Of a stretch of DNA of 64,000 bases, positions 10,245-19,239 are shown piece by piece. The notes under the pieces are model-generated. The model was given only the letters and a program-made list of their open reading frames with translations, did no database searches and was not told where the DNA came from. Origin of the DNA: Rhodanobacter sp. C01. Lineage in GTDB: Bacteria > Pseudomonadota > Gammaproteobacteria > Xanthomonadales > Rhodanobacteraceae. The position numbers and the translations under genes are program-made. The stretch covers positions 186,001 to 250,000 of the forward strand of contig NZ_MUNR01000008.1 in NCBI RefSeq assembly GCF_002001045.1, given 5' to 3'. Position 1 is the first letter of the stretch, and every line of letters starts with the position of its first letter.

Positions 10245-10718
10245 CCGTGCATGGTCGCATGCCGCCTGAACGGAATGAACCGGCACTGGGTAATCCTGCC
10301 GTGGCCGCACAGGCATCCATCTATCCGGTGGCCTTCGTAGCGTTCGGACCGGATCAACTGAATTGAAAATAAACCAGGTCAATCGCATTACATGGATTAT
10401 CGAGGCGTCAATCAAGCGGGAATCATGCAAAATATTGCGCAGGCTATTGGATTAATATCGTTCCAAACGCATTTAATTGCGAATTCGTCAAAAATCTCGC
10501 ACCATCGCGTAACCGATTTCATTGCCCGTCCGGAATCGCACGCGAGCATCGACACCAAGCGCCCGCATGTGTCGCCTATTCACCTGATTCGAAACATGAA
10601 AAGCAACGCGCAGCCCGTTCGCCCGACCGCGGACGAACGTGTTTCCGCGGGAACGCCGCGGCGCCACGATTACTGAAAATATTTGCGGCGCAGGCATACC
10701 GACGCAATTAATAGATTA

Positions 10719-10734
10719 TGTGACCGCAGTCACC
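10719..10734. promoter_or_regulatory. CRP/Clp-like binding site
   Basis: TGTGACCGCAGTCACC fits the TGTGA-N6-TCACA pattern of CRP-family regulators with one mismatch in the last position. In Xanthomonas the CRP homologue Clp controls extracellular enzyme genes. The site lies about 290 bp upstream of a secreted S53 peptidase gene, so activation is plausible but inferred. Confidence 0.45.
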
Positions 10735-10790
10735 GACCACTTCAAAAAGTCCTATTGACCGGTTTCATCTGCAACTCCTACCGTCGAGGA

Positions 10791-10816
10791 ATTCGCCAAT
10801 TGGGAGTTTGGCGAAT
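10791..10816. promoter_or_regulatory. Inverted repeat, possible operator
   Basis: ATTCGCCAA and TTGGCGAAT form a perfect 9-bp inverted repeat with an 8-base spacer, about 205 bp upstream of the S53 peptidase start. There is no T-run, so an operator or leader hairpin is more likely than a terminator. The binding protein is unknown. Confidence 0.35.
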
Positions 10817-11021
10817 GATCCTGTCACCACATCTGCAAAATCATTTCAAATCTCTGTGTTCGACCCTGAGGGAAACCTGGGGGAGGGTTGGGCACGAGGC
10901 ACGGGATCGCAGGGCAATCCAAGAAAACTCGTCGTGTCGTGTCTGTCCACGGCACTAAATCATGAGGTCCACGGGTCTCACAGGCTTCGTTTGGCCTCGA
11001 AAAATATTCTGGGAGCTCTAA

Positions 11022-13682
11022 ATGCCAAACCATTTTCGTCTCAAGATGCTGGTAGCCGCCATCGGCATGGCTGCCACCGCATCGGCCTTCGCCGCGCCTA
11101 CCTCGTTCGTCGCGTTGACGCAGCCGCACCACGCCACCAGCCTGCGCAACGGTGATGTTGCCCAGGGTCCGCTTGCGTTCTCGCAGCCGATGCATGTGGT
11201 GATCTCGCTGAAGCTGCAGAACAAGTCGCAGCTGGATGCCTATGTGGCCGATCCCAAGCACAAGGCACTCACACCGGCAGAATTCACCGCGCTGTATGCG
11301 CCGACCGAGGCACAGGCGCAGGCAGTCGCGAATTATCTGAAGCAGTCCGGCTTCACCAACGTCACGATCGCGCCCAACCGCATGCTGGTCGAGGCCGATG
11401 GTCATGCCGACACAGTGCAGTCGTCTTTCCATACCTCGATGGTGCACGTGCGCACGCATGACGGACGCGATGCCTACGCCAACTCCAACGACGTGATGAT
11501 CCCGGCCGAGTTGCAGAACACGGTCCAGTCCGTGCTCGGCCTCGAGAATGTGCACATGTCGCACATCTTCGCGCAGCGCGTGCGTGCCAACGCCGTGCAC
11601 CCGGATGCGACGGCCGGCACGGCAGTCGGCCACAACCCGCTCGACTTCCCGAAGATCTACGGCGCCAGCAGCCTTCCCGCCGCCACGTCGATCACGGTCG
11701 GCAACGTGGTGTCGGGCCAGATGAGCGATGTGCTGAGCGACATCAAGTCCTTCGAGAGCACCAATGGCCTGACCTCGCTCGTCCCGACCATCGAGGGCAC
11801 CGGCAATACCGGTTCCGTCTCGGCCAGCGGCGACGGCGAATGGGATCTGGACACCCAGGACATCATTGCGATGTCGGGTGGCCTGAAAAGCCTGATCCTT
11901 TACGATGCGGCCTCGCTCTCCGATGCCGCGCTCACCACGGACTACAACCTGGCGGTAACCGACGACAAGGCGGTTGCCATCAACGTCTCGCTGGGCGAGT
12001 GCGAAACCGATGCGAAGTCGGCGGGCACCACCACCACTGAAGACGCGATCTTCGAACAGGCCGTCGCGCAGGGCCAGACCTTCTCGGTCTCCGCGGGCGA
12101 CTCCGGCGCCAACGAATGCACCAGCGGCATCACCCCGAGCTGGCCGGCCAGCTCGCAGTATGTGGTCGCGGCTGGCGGCACCGAGCTGTACACCACCAGC
12201 ACCACCACCTGGACCAGCGAGACGGTGTGGAACAACCTCAGCGAGAATGAGGGTGCCACCGGCGGCAGCCCGAGCACCTTCGAGCCGATTCCGAGCTGGC
12301 AGGTGGGCGTGGGCCAGAACGGCACTTCCAAGTATCGCGGCGTGCCCGACATCGCCTTCGACGCCAGCCCGGATTCCGGCGCACTGGTCATCGTCGACGG
12401 TAAGTCGAACCAGCAGATCGGCGGTACCAGCCTCGCCTCGCCGCTGAACGTTGGCGCATGGGCGCGCATCCAGGGCGCCAATGGCGGCGCACTCGGCTTT
12501 GAGGCTCCGCTGCTGTACAAGGCCGCTGCTGCCAACTATGCAACGGACTTCCACGACATCACCTCGGGCAACAACAGCGGTGAGACGGCCGCCACTGGCT
12601 GGGACTACACCACCGGCTGGGGCAGCATCATCGTCAGCGGGCTGTCCAGCAATGTCGGCGGCAGCGGCAGCACCGGCGGCACACCGACCGCCAGCTTCAC
12701 CGATACGACCAGCGGCCTGACGGCGACCTTCACCAACACCTCCACCGATTCGGGTGGCACCATCGGCACGTATGCGTGGACCTTCGGTGACGGCAGCACA
12801 TCCGCTGTCGCCAGCCCGAGCCACACCTACTCCGCCGCCGGTACCTACAGCGTCACCGAAACGGTCACCGACAGTGTCAGCGGCAAGACCAGCTCCTCGA
12901 CGCAATCGGTGACGGTCTCCAGTGGCGCCACGGGTGGTACGCCGACGGCCAACTTCACCGACACCACCAGCGGCCTGACCGCCAACTTCACCGACAGCTC
13001 CACCGATTCGGGTGGCACCATCGGCACGTACGCCTGGACCTTCGGCGATGGCAGCACCTCGGCCGTGGCCAGCCCGAGCCACACCTACGCTGCCGCCGGC
13101 ACCTACAGCGTCACCGAGACGGTGACCGACAGCGTCGATGGCAAGACCAGCTCCAAGACGGCATCGGTGACGGTCTCCAGCGGTGGCACTCCGACCCAGC
13201 TGCTCACCAACACCGGCTTCGAGACCGGCAAGGCGACGCCGTGGACGATGAGCTCAGGCACGCTGTGCAGCACCAGCAGCTCCTCGTCGAGCTACTGCGG
13301 CAGCGGCGAGACCTCGCATGCGGGTACCTGGTTCGCATGGCTTGACGGCTATGGCACTTCGCACACCGATACGGTTTCGCAATCGGTAGCGATTCCGAGC
13401 GGCAAGACGACGGCGACCCTGCAGTACTACCTGCATATCGACTCGACCAAGAGCACGGCGGTCGATACCTTGACCGTGCAGGTGCTGAACTCGTCGGGTA
13501 CGGTGCTGGGCACGGTGGGTTCGTTCACCAGCAAGAACACGAACACCGGCTATGCAGTGGAAACCGCCAATCTGTCCGCCTACATCGGCCAGACGGTGAC
13601 CCTGAAGTTCACCGGCAAGGAGACCTCGTCCTCGGGCAACACCGACTTCACGATCGATGATGTCACCCTGACCGTGCAGTAA
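11022..13682 (+). CDS. Secreted S53 (sedolisin/kumamolisin) peptidase with two PKD domains
   Basis: This is an 886-aa secreted serine-carboxyl peptidase. A signal peptide ends near AFA (about residue 25), followed by a pro-kumamolisin activation domain (about 45-190) and the S53 catalytic domain (about 205-545). The Glu/Asp dyad is E273 and D277 (GEWDLD), the oxyanion Asp is D360 (SAGDSGAN) and the nucleophile is S470 (GGTSLAS). The calcium-site region near FHDITSG and TGWG is present. Two PKD domains follow (about 553-635 and 642-725, each with WTFGDGST), then a roughly 150-residue C-terminal domain starting LLTNTGFE, probably beta-sandwich. GGGAG lies 7 nt before the ATG. Likely exported by Sec and then the T2SS. 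Confidence 0.93.
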   Translation: MPNHFRLKMLVAAIGMAATASAFAAPTSFVALTQPHHATSLRNGDVAQGPLAFSQPMHVVISLKLQNKSQLDAYVADPKHKALTPAEFTALYAPTEAQAQAVANYLKQSGFTNVTIAPNRMLVEADGHADTVQSSFHTSMVHVRTHDGRDAYANSNDVMIPAELQNTVQSVLGLENVHMSHIFAQRVRANAVHPDATAGTAVGHNPLDFPKIYGASSLPAATSITVGNVVSGQMSDVLSDIKSFESTNGLTSLVPTIEGTGNTGSVSASGDGEWDLDTQDIIAMSGGLKSLILYDAASLSDAALTTDYNLAVTDDKAVAINVSLGECETDAKSAGTTTTEDAIFEQAVAQGQTFSVSAGDSGANECTSGITPSWPASSQYVVAAGGTELYTTSTTTWTSETVWNNLSENEGATGGSPSTFEPIPSWQVGVGQNGTSKYRGVPDIAFDASPDSGALVIVDGKSNQQIGGTSLASPLNVGAWARIQGANGGALGFEAPLLYKAAAANYATDFHDITSGNNSGETAATGWDYTTGWGSIIVSGLSSNVGGSGSTGGTPTASFTDTTSGLTATFTNTSTDSGGTIGTYAWTFGDGSTSAVASPSHTYSAAGTYSVTETVTDSVSGKTSSSTQSVTVSSGATGGTPTANFTDTTSGLTANFTDSSTDSGGTIGTYAWTFGDGSTSAVASPSHTYAAAGTYSVTETVTDSVDGKTSSKTASVTVSSGGTPTQLLTNTGFETGKATPWTMSSGTLCSTSSSSSSYCGSGETSHAGTWFAWLDGYGTSHTDTVSQSVAIPSGKTTATLQYYLHIDSTKSTAVDTLTVQVLNSSGTVLGTVGSFTSKNTNTGYAVETANLSAYIGQTVTLKFTGKETSSSGNTDFTIDDVTLTVQ

Positions 13683-13790
13683 GTCCAGAAGACGAAACGG
13701 CGCACACGGATGTGTGCCTTGTCCCTGCTCTTGCCGGGACGCAGGAGAACGTAGATCAAGCACGTTCGCATGCTTCACTATCAGGTACCC

Positions 13791-13818
13791 AAGGCCCGAT
13801 CGGCAACGATCGGGCCTT
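13791..13818 (+). terminator. Rho-independent-type terminator after S53 gene
   Basis: A perfect 12-bp stem (AAGGCCCGATCG with its complement) closes a GCAA tetraloop and is followed by TCTTGTTT. It lies about 110 bp after the S53 stop and before the M28 gene, so the two genes are separate units. Confidence 0.8.
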
Positions 13819-13909
13819 TCTTGTTTCGATGCCCTCGTCGGAGCTCGACCAGTCACCCGAACCATCCAGGCGTTGTATCGTCCCCATTTTGTCGCCCAGG
13901 ATCCCGACG

Positions 13910-15322
13910 ATGCTGCAAGCCACGCGACTGCTCTTCCTCTCCCTGCTGACTGTTGCCAGCGCCAGTCAGGCAACATCCGGGGCACCCGCCGTTCCGCGCG
14001 AACAGTCAGCACTGCACGCCCTCGTCGGCGCGCCCAGCCAGGCCGAACTGCGCGCCACCATCACCCGTCTGGTCGGCTTCGGCACCCGGCACACCATGTC
14101 CGATACCCGGTCCGACAAGCGCGGTATCGGTGCTGCACGGCGCTGGGTGAAGTCGCGCTTCGAGGCGATCTCGCACGATTGCGGTGGCTGCATCGAAGTC
14201 GTCACGCCATCGCAGACGTTCACCGGCAAGCGACTTCCGACACCGATGGAAGTGATGGACGTGGTTGCGATCAAGCGCGGCAAGGGCGATCCGAAGCGGG
14301 TCATCGTGATGACCGGTCATCTCGATTCGCGCGTCACCGATGTGATGAACAATCGCGGTGACGCGCCCGGCGCGAACGACGATGCCTCCGGCGTCGCTGC
14401 GCTGATGGAAGCGGTACGTCTGCTCTCGAAGGAGGACAACGACGCCACCCTGGTTTTCGCCGCCTTGTCCGGCGAGGAGCAGGGCCTTTACGGCGGCAAG
14501 GTGCTGTCCGATTACGCGGTGGCACAGGGCTGGCACGTCGAGGCCGATCTCAACAACGACATCGTCGGCAACAGCCGCGGCCAGAACGGTGTGGTCGACA
14601 ACACCACGGTACGCGTGTTCTCCGAAGGCACCAAGAGCAACGAGACCGGCAAACAGGCGGACTATCGTCGCTACCACGGTGGCGAGGTCGACTCGCCTTC
14701 GCGCAACCTGGCCCGCTACATGGCGTCCATCGCCGACGAATACATGCCGGATTTCCATGTGAAGATGGTCTATCGCACTGACCGTTACGCTCGCGGCGGC
14801 GACCAGGTACCGTTCCTCGAAGCCGGCTTTCCCGCCGTGCGGGTGACCGAGGCGCACGAGGACTACACCCGCCAGCACCAGGATCTGCGCATCGGACATA
14901 CCGACAAGGATCGGGGCGTGCATTACGGCGACACCATCGACGGGATCGATTTCCGCTACCTCGCCCGCGTCACCGCATTGAACACGCTGGCCATGGCCGC
15001 ACTCAGCCGCGCACCGGCGCCGCCGACCGGCGTCGACATTGAAGGCGCGCTGGCCACCGACACCACGGTGAAATGGACCCGGGTACCTGGCGCCGCGGGC
15101 TACCGCGTCCACTGGCGCGACACCACCGCCCCGCGGTGGCAATACGCCCGTGCGGTGGGCGACGTCGATCAGGCGGTATTGAAGGATGTGGTGATCGACG
15201 ATTGGTTCTTCGGCGTGTCTTCGGTTTCGGCCGATGGCTATGAAAGCCCGGTGGTGTTTCCCGGCTTCGCCGGCAGCTTCGAGCAGTCGCCGTCCTCCGC
15301 CGGTCGCAGCGGAACACCCTGA
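13910..15322 (+). CDS. Secreted M28 family zinc aminopeptidase
   Basis: This 470-aa exopeptidase has a signal peptide (MLQATRLLFLSLLTVASASQA) and the full M28 co-catalytic zinc set: H137 (TGHLDSR), bridging D157 (ANDDASG), E189/E190 (SGEEQG), D217 (NNDIVGN) and H316 (EAHED). After the catalytic domain, about residue 375 onward, a fibronectin-III-like module begins (PPTGVDIEG ... YRVHWRD). The upstream frame is open for 66 more codons, but the ATG at 13910 starts exactly at a classic signal sequence. It should release N-terminal residues from peptides made by the neighbouring endopeptidases. Confidence 0.92.
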   Translation: MLQATRLLFLSLLTVASASQATSGAPAVPREQSALHALVGAPSQAELRATITRLVGFGTRHTMSDTRSDKRGIGAARRWVKSRFEAISHDCGGCIEVVTPSQTFTGKRLPTPMEVMDVVAIKRGKGDPKRVIVMTGHLDSRVTDVMNNRGDAPGANDDASGVAALMEAVRLLSKEDNDATLVFAALSGEEQGLYGGKVLSDYAVAQGWHVEADLNNDIVGNSRGQNGVVDNTTVRVFSEGTKSNETGKQADYRRYHGGEVDSPSRNLARYMASIADEYMPDFHVKMVYRTDRYARGGDQVPFLEAGFPAVRVTEAHEDYTRQHQDLRIGHTDKDRGVHYGDTIDGIDFRYLARVTALNTLAMAALSRAPAPPTGVDIEGALATDTTVKWTRVPGAAGYRVHWRDTTAPRWQYARAVGDVDQAVLKDVVIDDWFFGVSSVSADGYESPVVFPGFAGSFEQSPSSAGRSGTP

Positions 15323-15455
15323 AGCCATCACATCCATGCCAATGAAAGAGTCCGGCAGGCCGGGCTCTCCATGGAGAGATCATCCGGGCTGAAACCGGTA
15401 TTGCCCCCGAAGTCGGCTTCGCAATATCCCAACCCATTCAAGTGCGCCCTGCAGC

Positions 15456-15487
15456 CGGCAGGCCATGCATGACTGCGTGGCCTGCCG
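15456..15487. terminator. Hairpin between convergent M28 and chitinase genes
   Basis: A perfect 10-bp stem (CGGCAGGCCA with its complement) with a 12-base loop sits between the two convergent genes; flanking CTGCA/TGCAG can extend it. There is no strong T-run on either strand, so use as a bidirectional terminator is inferred. Confidence 0.5.
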
Positions 15488-15511
15488 ATGCAGACTGACT
15501 ATGAGGGCTGA

Positions 15512-17071
15512 TCAGTGACCGAGATCCTGCAGGAACCGTTTGGTGTACTGCAGTGCCGTGGTGCCGCTGACCGAGTTGCAGGTCGGCGATGCGGAACCGG
15601 TATTGCTCGCACACGGCGTATCGCGATCGAGTGACCAGAAATGCACACCTGCCATGCCCTGGCTCGCCGCATAACTGCTGACGGTATCGACATTGGCCAT
15701 GGTGAACGTCTCGCTGGTGTTGTCGTTCAGGCCGATCATCGGAGTCAGCTCGATGTGGCTGGCCGGAATACCATAGGTGTGCTCAAGATTGAGCGCGGCC
15801 TGGATCGCCGACTGGCCCATGTCGCACTGGCCATTGGCCACCACACAGACGCCCGGACCGGCAGTGCCGAAATCCATCACCATCAGGTTGATCGTGTAGT
15901 TCGGCAGGTTGGCCGCCAGGACCGCCTTGACCACCATGTCGCCCAGCGAATTCACGCCGCCGTAGCTGCCGTCCGACGCCGCCAGCGTGGCCAGGGTGAA
16001 CGAGAAGCGCAGGTTCGGATAAAGGGTTTCGGCATAGGCGGCGTTCGAGACCAGACTGTTGATCTGCGCCTGGGTCTGGCCGCCCTCGATGTCGAAGTCC
16101 ACGCCCACCAGCTGCGGTGACATGTAGCGCGCGAGGAACTGGGCCATGCCGGCCGGGGTGGAGCAGGTAAACGTGCCGGCCTGGCCTCCGGTGGATACAA
16201 CGTAGTCGATACCGGCACTGGCCAGCGGCTGGATATTGGCGCTGGCAAAACTGTCGGCGGGAATGCCACCCCAGTTTTCACTGCCACACTCGCCCGATGC
16301 AAAGGCCAGCGTGATCGCACCCAGGTTGGGCAGGGCGGTCGAAACCAGGCTGCCGCTGCCCACCACCGGAATCGGCGTACCGGTCACCGCGGTGCGCATG
16401 ATGTCGGTATTCCAGTCCAGATTGATGGTCACATCCTTGTAGGGACTGAACAGCAGGCCGCTGACCGAGCCCGAACCGCCGCCTGTTCCGCCACCCGTTC
16501 CACCACCTGTTCCCCCGCCGGTGCCACCGCTGCTGCCACCGGTACACGAGCCGAGCACCGTCCACGGCTGCCCGCTGCCGGTCGGACCGCTGGCGGTGGC
16601 CGGGTCATTGCCCTGGGTCCACCAGTTGGCGGAGTAGTTGATGCCGTTCTCGCTGACCTCGGCACCGCCGTTGTAGGGCGTCGTGGCGTTCCAGGCGGCG
16701 TCGCAGGTGCCGCCGGAGCCGGAGCCCGACCCGCTCGAACCGGTGCCGCCCGAGCTGCCGCCGGACGATCCGCCACAGGCGCCTTGCGAAGTCCACGGCT
16801 GGCCGCTGCCGGTCGGACCACTGTCGGTGGCCGGGTCGTTGCCCTGGGTCCACCAGTTCGCCAGATAGTTGATGCCGTTTTCACTGGCGGTATTGCCACC
16901 GCTGTAGGCCGTCGTCGCATTCCACGCCGCGGCACAGGCCGGAACCGATTGCGCCTGCACCGACTGGATCGGCACCGCCGCAAGAAGAGTCACGGACATG
17001 GCTGTCCCCATTGCACTGCCCAACGCACTCAAGGCCAGACCGGACCACACAGCTGATCGCTTCACAAACAT
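15512..17071 (-). CDS. Secreted GH18 chitinase with two CBM5/12-type chitin-binding modules
   Basis: This 519-aa secreted chitinase has a signal peptide ending near QSVQA (about residue 40). Two modules of about 55 residues follow (AWNATTAYSGG and AWNATTPYNGG, each with NWWTQGNDPA and GQPW), the CBM5/12 chitin-binding pattern. They are joined by Ser/Gly and Thr/Gly linkers. The GH18 barrel starts near residue 205. Its catalytic line is VGVDFDIEGG with D325, D327 and proton donor E329. AGGAGA precedes the ATG by a few bases. A NagR-like palindrome lies about 150 bp upstream. Likely a T2SS substrate. Confidence 0.93.
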   Translation of the reverse strand: MFVKRSAVWSGLALSALGSAMGTAMSVTLLAAVPIQSVQAQSVPACAAAWNATTAYSGGNTASENGINYLANWWTQGNDPATDSGPTGSGQPWTSQGACGGSSGGSSGGTGSSGSGSGSGGTCDAAWNATTPYNGGAEVSENGINYSANWWTQGNDPATASGPTGSGQPWTVLGSCTGGSSGGTGGGTGGGTGGGTGGGSGSVSGLLFSPYKDVTINLDWNTDIMRTAVTGTPIPVVGSGSLVSTALPNLGAITLAFASGECGSENWGGIPADSFASANIQPLASAGIDYVVSTGGQAGTFTCSTPAGMAQFLARYMSPQLVGVDFDIEGGQTQAQINSLVSNAAYAETLYPNLRFSFTLATLAASDGSYGGVNSLGDMVVKAVLAANLPNYTINLMVMDFGTAGPGVCVVANGQCDMGQSAIQAALNLEHTYGIPASHIELTPMIGLNDNTSETFTMANVDTVSSYAASQGMAGVHFWSLDRDTPCASNTGSASPTCNSVSGTTALQYTKRFLQDLGH

Positions 17072-17826
17072 GGAATTCTCCTGATTGATGTGACATCGCT
17101 ACTGGTGAGTTGTCAGGACGAGTTTCGGCCGCGTTCCATGCAGCCCCGTGGGGACTTCCATCGCCTGATGGCTTCCTGCGTTTACCGGTTGTGCTAGTTG
17201 TAATTGTCCTGTCTTAGATAAAAATGACAACGTTGTCTATATGACCTTTCCCAAACTGTGACGTCCGCCCGCAAGCTGGCAGGGCGTCATGCAGGGCCCA
17301 CAGGCAAACCGCTGAACGACGCCCGATATCGGACTTCATGCCCTTGCGGATGGACTTCCAGAGCGGCTCCAGGGGGGCGACCCGGTCATGCCACTCTTCT
17401 TGGTTATCTCTCCATGGACAGCATCCACCGACGCCGACTCGTGCAGCAGAGCGCGCGCTGTGTTGCGCGACCGAAAGCCATCACGGACACACACGCTCAG
17501 CCAGCATCGATCGGCCGGACCGATGGGTGACATCGTTGTCGATCAGAGATCAAGTGGCACTGCAACGGGCTGCAGTCGCAGCCTTCAAGGCGGGACGCGG
17601 CTGGCTTTCGATGATCGGCTGCGACCGGCCTTGTGCTCCGCCAGGGAATACTCAAGCAGAGTTCGACACGCCTCTGAGCCGGTGGCGCGCAATCCGACGC
17701 CGGCGATCGTACTCGCGCCCGAAGGCATCTTCATTGAGTCCGCGCAGCCCCGCGGCGCATGGCGACCGGGAAGCCGGCACGACGGCCATCCGCGGCTCCA
17801 CAACTCAACGAACTGAAACACCGTTA
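17072..17826. other. Intergenic region between chitinase and ArsR-type regulator
   Basis: About 750 bases. The first 170 carry the chitinase promoter and the NagR-like palindrome. The rest (about 17258-17826) has several medium-length open frames on both strands, none with a recognisable domain, signal or ribosome-binding site. I see no supported gene. Confidence 0.5.
17223..17240. promoter_or_regulatory. NagR-like (LacI family) palindromic operator upstream of chitinase
   Basis: The core GACAACGTTGTC (17226-17237) is a perfect 12-bp palindrome with a central CG, as LacI-family operators have. The 18 bases AATGACAACGTTGTCTAT agree with the consensus AATGACARCGYTGTCATT, recalled for NagR-type N-acetylglucosamine regulators, except near the right end. 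Its place upstream of a chitinase supports the call. No lacI-family gene is in the window. Confidence 0.6.
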
Positions 17827-18513
17827 TCAATCGAGCGATACGCCCAACGCGCCGAGCCGACGCAGGCCATCGGCGCTGGGCTGCAGGGCACGGCCCCGCG
17901 GCAGTCGGCGCAGCCAGTCGGCCTCGAACATCGCCGAGGTCAGCGCCACGCCCAGCGGCCCGCCCAGATGCATGCGGCGCTCGGTCCAGTCCAGGCAGCT
18001 GCGGCCATACAATGGCGCTGCGTCGTCCACTGCCAGCCCGCTCGAGCGCAGCACCTCGATGCCGGCGGGTCGCAAGCACAGTCCGCGTGTATCGATCTGC
18101 AGCCAGTCGCGATCCAGCAGCGTGGCGCAGAACGCCACGCCGAGGGCACCAGCCAGATGCCGGTAGCAGCAACGTGCGCGGCGCAGTTGTGCATCGCCCT
18201 TGGCCGGCATGGCGTGCAGCGCCGGCACACGCGCCAATGCAAGCGACTCCAGCATGGCCGCAACACGCTCGTCTGCCAGCCGGTAATAGCGATGCCGCCC
18301 CTGCACCTGCAGCGCCAGCAGGCCGCCAGCAAGCAGCCGGTGCAGATGCGCGCTGGCGGTGGCCGGGGTAATGCCCGCCGCCTGCGCCAGTTCACCGGCC
18401 GGGCGCGATGTTCCATCGGTGAGCGCCAGCAGCATCGCCGCCCGCGCCGGCTCGGCCAGCAGACTGCCGAGTTCGGCCAGCTGGTAGCGGTTGAGCGGCG
18501 CAGCATCGTTCAT
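17827..18513 (-). CDS. ArsR-family winged-helix transcriptional regulator
   Basis: This 228-aa regulator has an N-terminal ArsR-type winged helix at about residues 10-85: LAEPARAAMLLALTDG, the recognition helix region TPATASAHLHRLLAGGLL, and the wing GRHRYYRLAD. A long C-terminal domain of about 140 residues contains CCYRHLAGALG and CLDWTERRMHLGGPLG. It resembles the C-terminal part of ArsR regulators found beside flavin reductase or drug-resistance genes; two Cys lie together (RARCCYRH). It is divergent from the flavin reductase gene with 83 bp between starts, so autoregulation and control of that gene are likely. Confidence 0.85.
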   Translation of the reverse strand: MNDAAPLNRYQLAELGSLLAEPARAAMLLALTDGTSRPAGELAQAAGITPATASAHLHRLLAGGLLALQVQGRHRYYRLADERVAAMLESLALARVPALHAMPAKGDAQLRRARCCYRHLAGALGVAFCATLLDRDWLQIDTRGLCLRPAGIEVLRSSGLAVDDAAPLYGRSCLDWTERRMHLGGPLGVALTSAMFEADWLRRLPRGRALQPSADGLRRLGALGVSLD

Positions 18514-18596
18514 GCACGCAGTCTAGCCACGCTGCCGTGCGGACGCTTCGCCACGCAGCGAAACATTCGTCGTCGGCACACGTCGACACTGTCGGC

Positions 18597-19235
18597 ATGG
18601 ACATGCATTGCACTCCCGACTCTGTCGTCATCCGACCTTCGATCCTGTACTTCGGCACGCCGATCATCCTGATCACCACGCGCAATCCGGACGGATCGAC
18701 CGACATCACACCGATGTCCTCTGCCTGGGCGCTGGCCGATCGCGTGGTGATCGGCCTCACCAGCGACGGCCAGGGCCTGGCCAATCTGCTGCGCGAACGC
18801 GAATGCGTACTTAATCTCGCCGACACGGCTCAGCATGAATCGATCGAACGACTGGCGCCCACCACGGGTCGCGATCCGGTTCCAGCCTGGAAACGCGATA
18901 TCGGTTACCGGCACGAACCCGACAAGTTCGCACTGGCCTGCTGGCATGCCCTGCCTTCGTCGACCGTGGCTGCACCACGCATTGCCGAATCCCCGCTGCA
19001 ACTGGAGGCACGCCTGAGCCATGCGCTGGCCTGCCAACTCGACGCCTGGCGCGGGCAGGCTGGCGGCTACGTGATCCTGGAACTGGAGGTGCTGCGTGTT
19101 CACGCCCATGCGGAAATCGTGATTCCCGGCACGCAGCACATCGACCCGGCGCGTTATCACCCGCTGTTCTATGTGTTCCGGCATTACTTTGGCCGTGGGT
19201 CGCGGCTGGGCCGCACCTTCAAGGCCGAAGTGTGA
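18597..19235 (+). CDS. Flavin reductase-like FMN-binding split-barrel protein
   Basis: This 212-aa protein of the flavoredoxin / DIM6-NTAB group probably binds FMN. Features are the opening PSILYFGTPIILITTRNPDGSTDITPMSS-type strand pair, ALADRVVIGLTSDGQG and the C-terminal HPLFYVFRHYFGRG. A frame opens 20 codons earlier, but the family starts near this ATG; the ATG at 18603 is also possible. An 11-bp palindrome (CGACACTGTCG, 18584-18594) touches the start. It pairs divergently with the ArsR regulator. The substrate is unknown. Confidence 0.85.
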   Translation: MDMHCTPDSVVIRPSILYFGTPIILITTRNPDGSTDITPMSSAWALADRVVIGLTSDGQGLANLLRERECVLNLADTAQHESIERLAPTTGRDPVPAWKRDIGYRHEPDKFALACWHALPSSTVAAPRIAESPLQLEARLSHALACQLDAWRGQAGGYVILELEVLRVHAHAEIVIPGTQHIDPARYHPLFYVFRHYFGRGSRLGRTFKAEV

Positions 19236-19239
19236 GTAC

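Larger units (their letters stand above)
10245..11021. other. Long promoter region of the first S53 peptidase gene
   Basis: About 775 bases without a convincing gene. Roughly 10360-10500 is clearly AT-richer than its surroundings. The region holds a CRP/Clp-like site (10719-10734) and a 9-bp inverted repeat (10791-10816), both listed separately. Weak reading frames at 10392-10676 and 10683-10958 have no family features. Confidence 0.55.

Noticed and set aside
10392..10958. Two short plus-strand frames upstream of the first S53 gene
   Set aside because: No homology cues or good starts, and they overlap promoter-like elements; treated as non-coding leader.
10824..13082. 752-codon minus-strand open frame
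   Set aside because: It is antisense to the S53 peptidase, whose catalytic residues, signal peptide and PKD domains prove the plus-strand reading; the antisense product is repetitive Arg/Gly/Ala with no family.
14006..15337. Long minus-strand open frame
   Set aside because: It is antisense to the M28 peptidase, which has a complete zinc-ligand set.
17388..17816. 142-codon plus-strand frame between chitinase and ArsR gene
   Set aside because: No ribosome-binding site, domain or protein-like composition; competing frames of similar length exist on both strands.
18584..18594. CGACACTGTCG palindrome as ArsR operator
   Set aside because: It ends two bases before the likely start codon and is only 11 bp long; chance is too likely to list it as a separate site.
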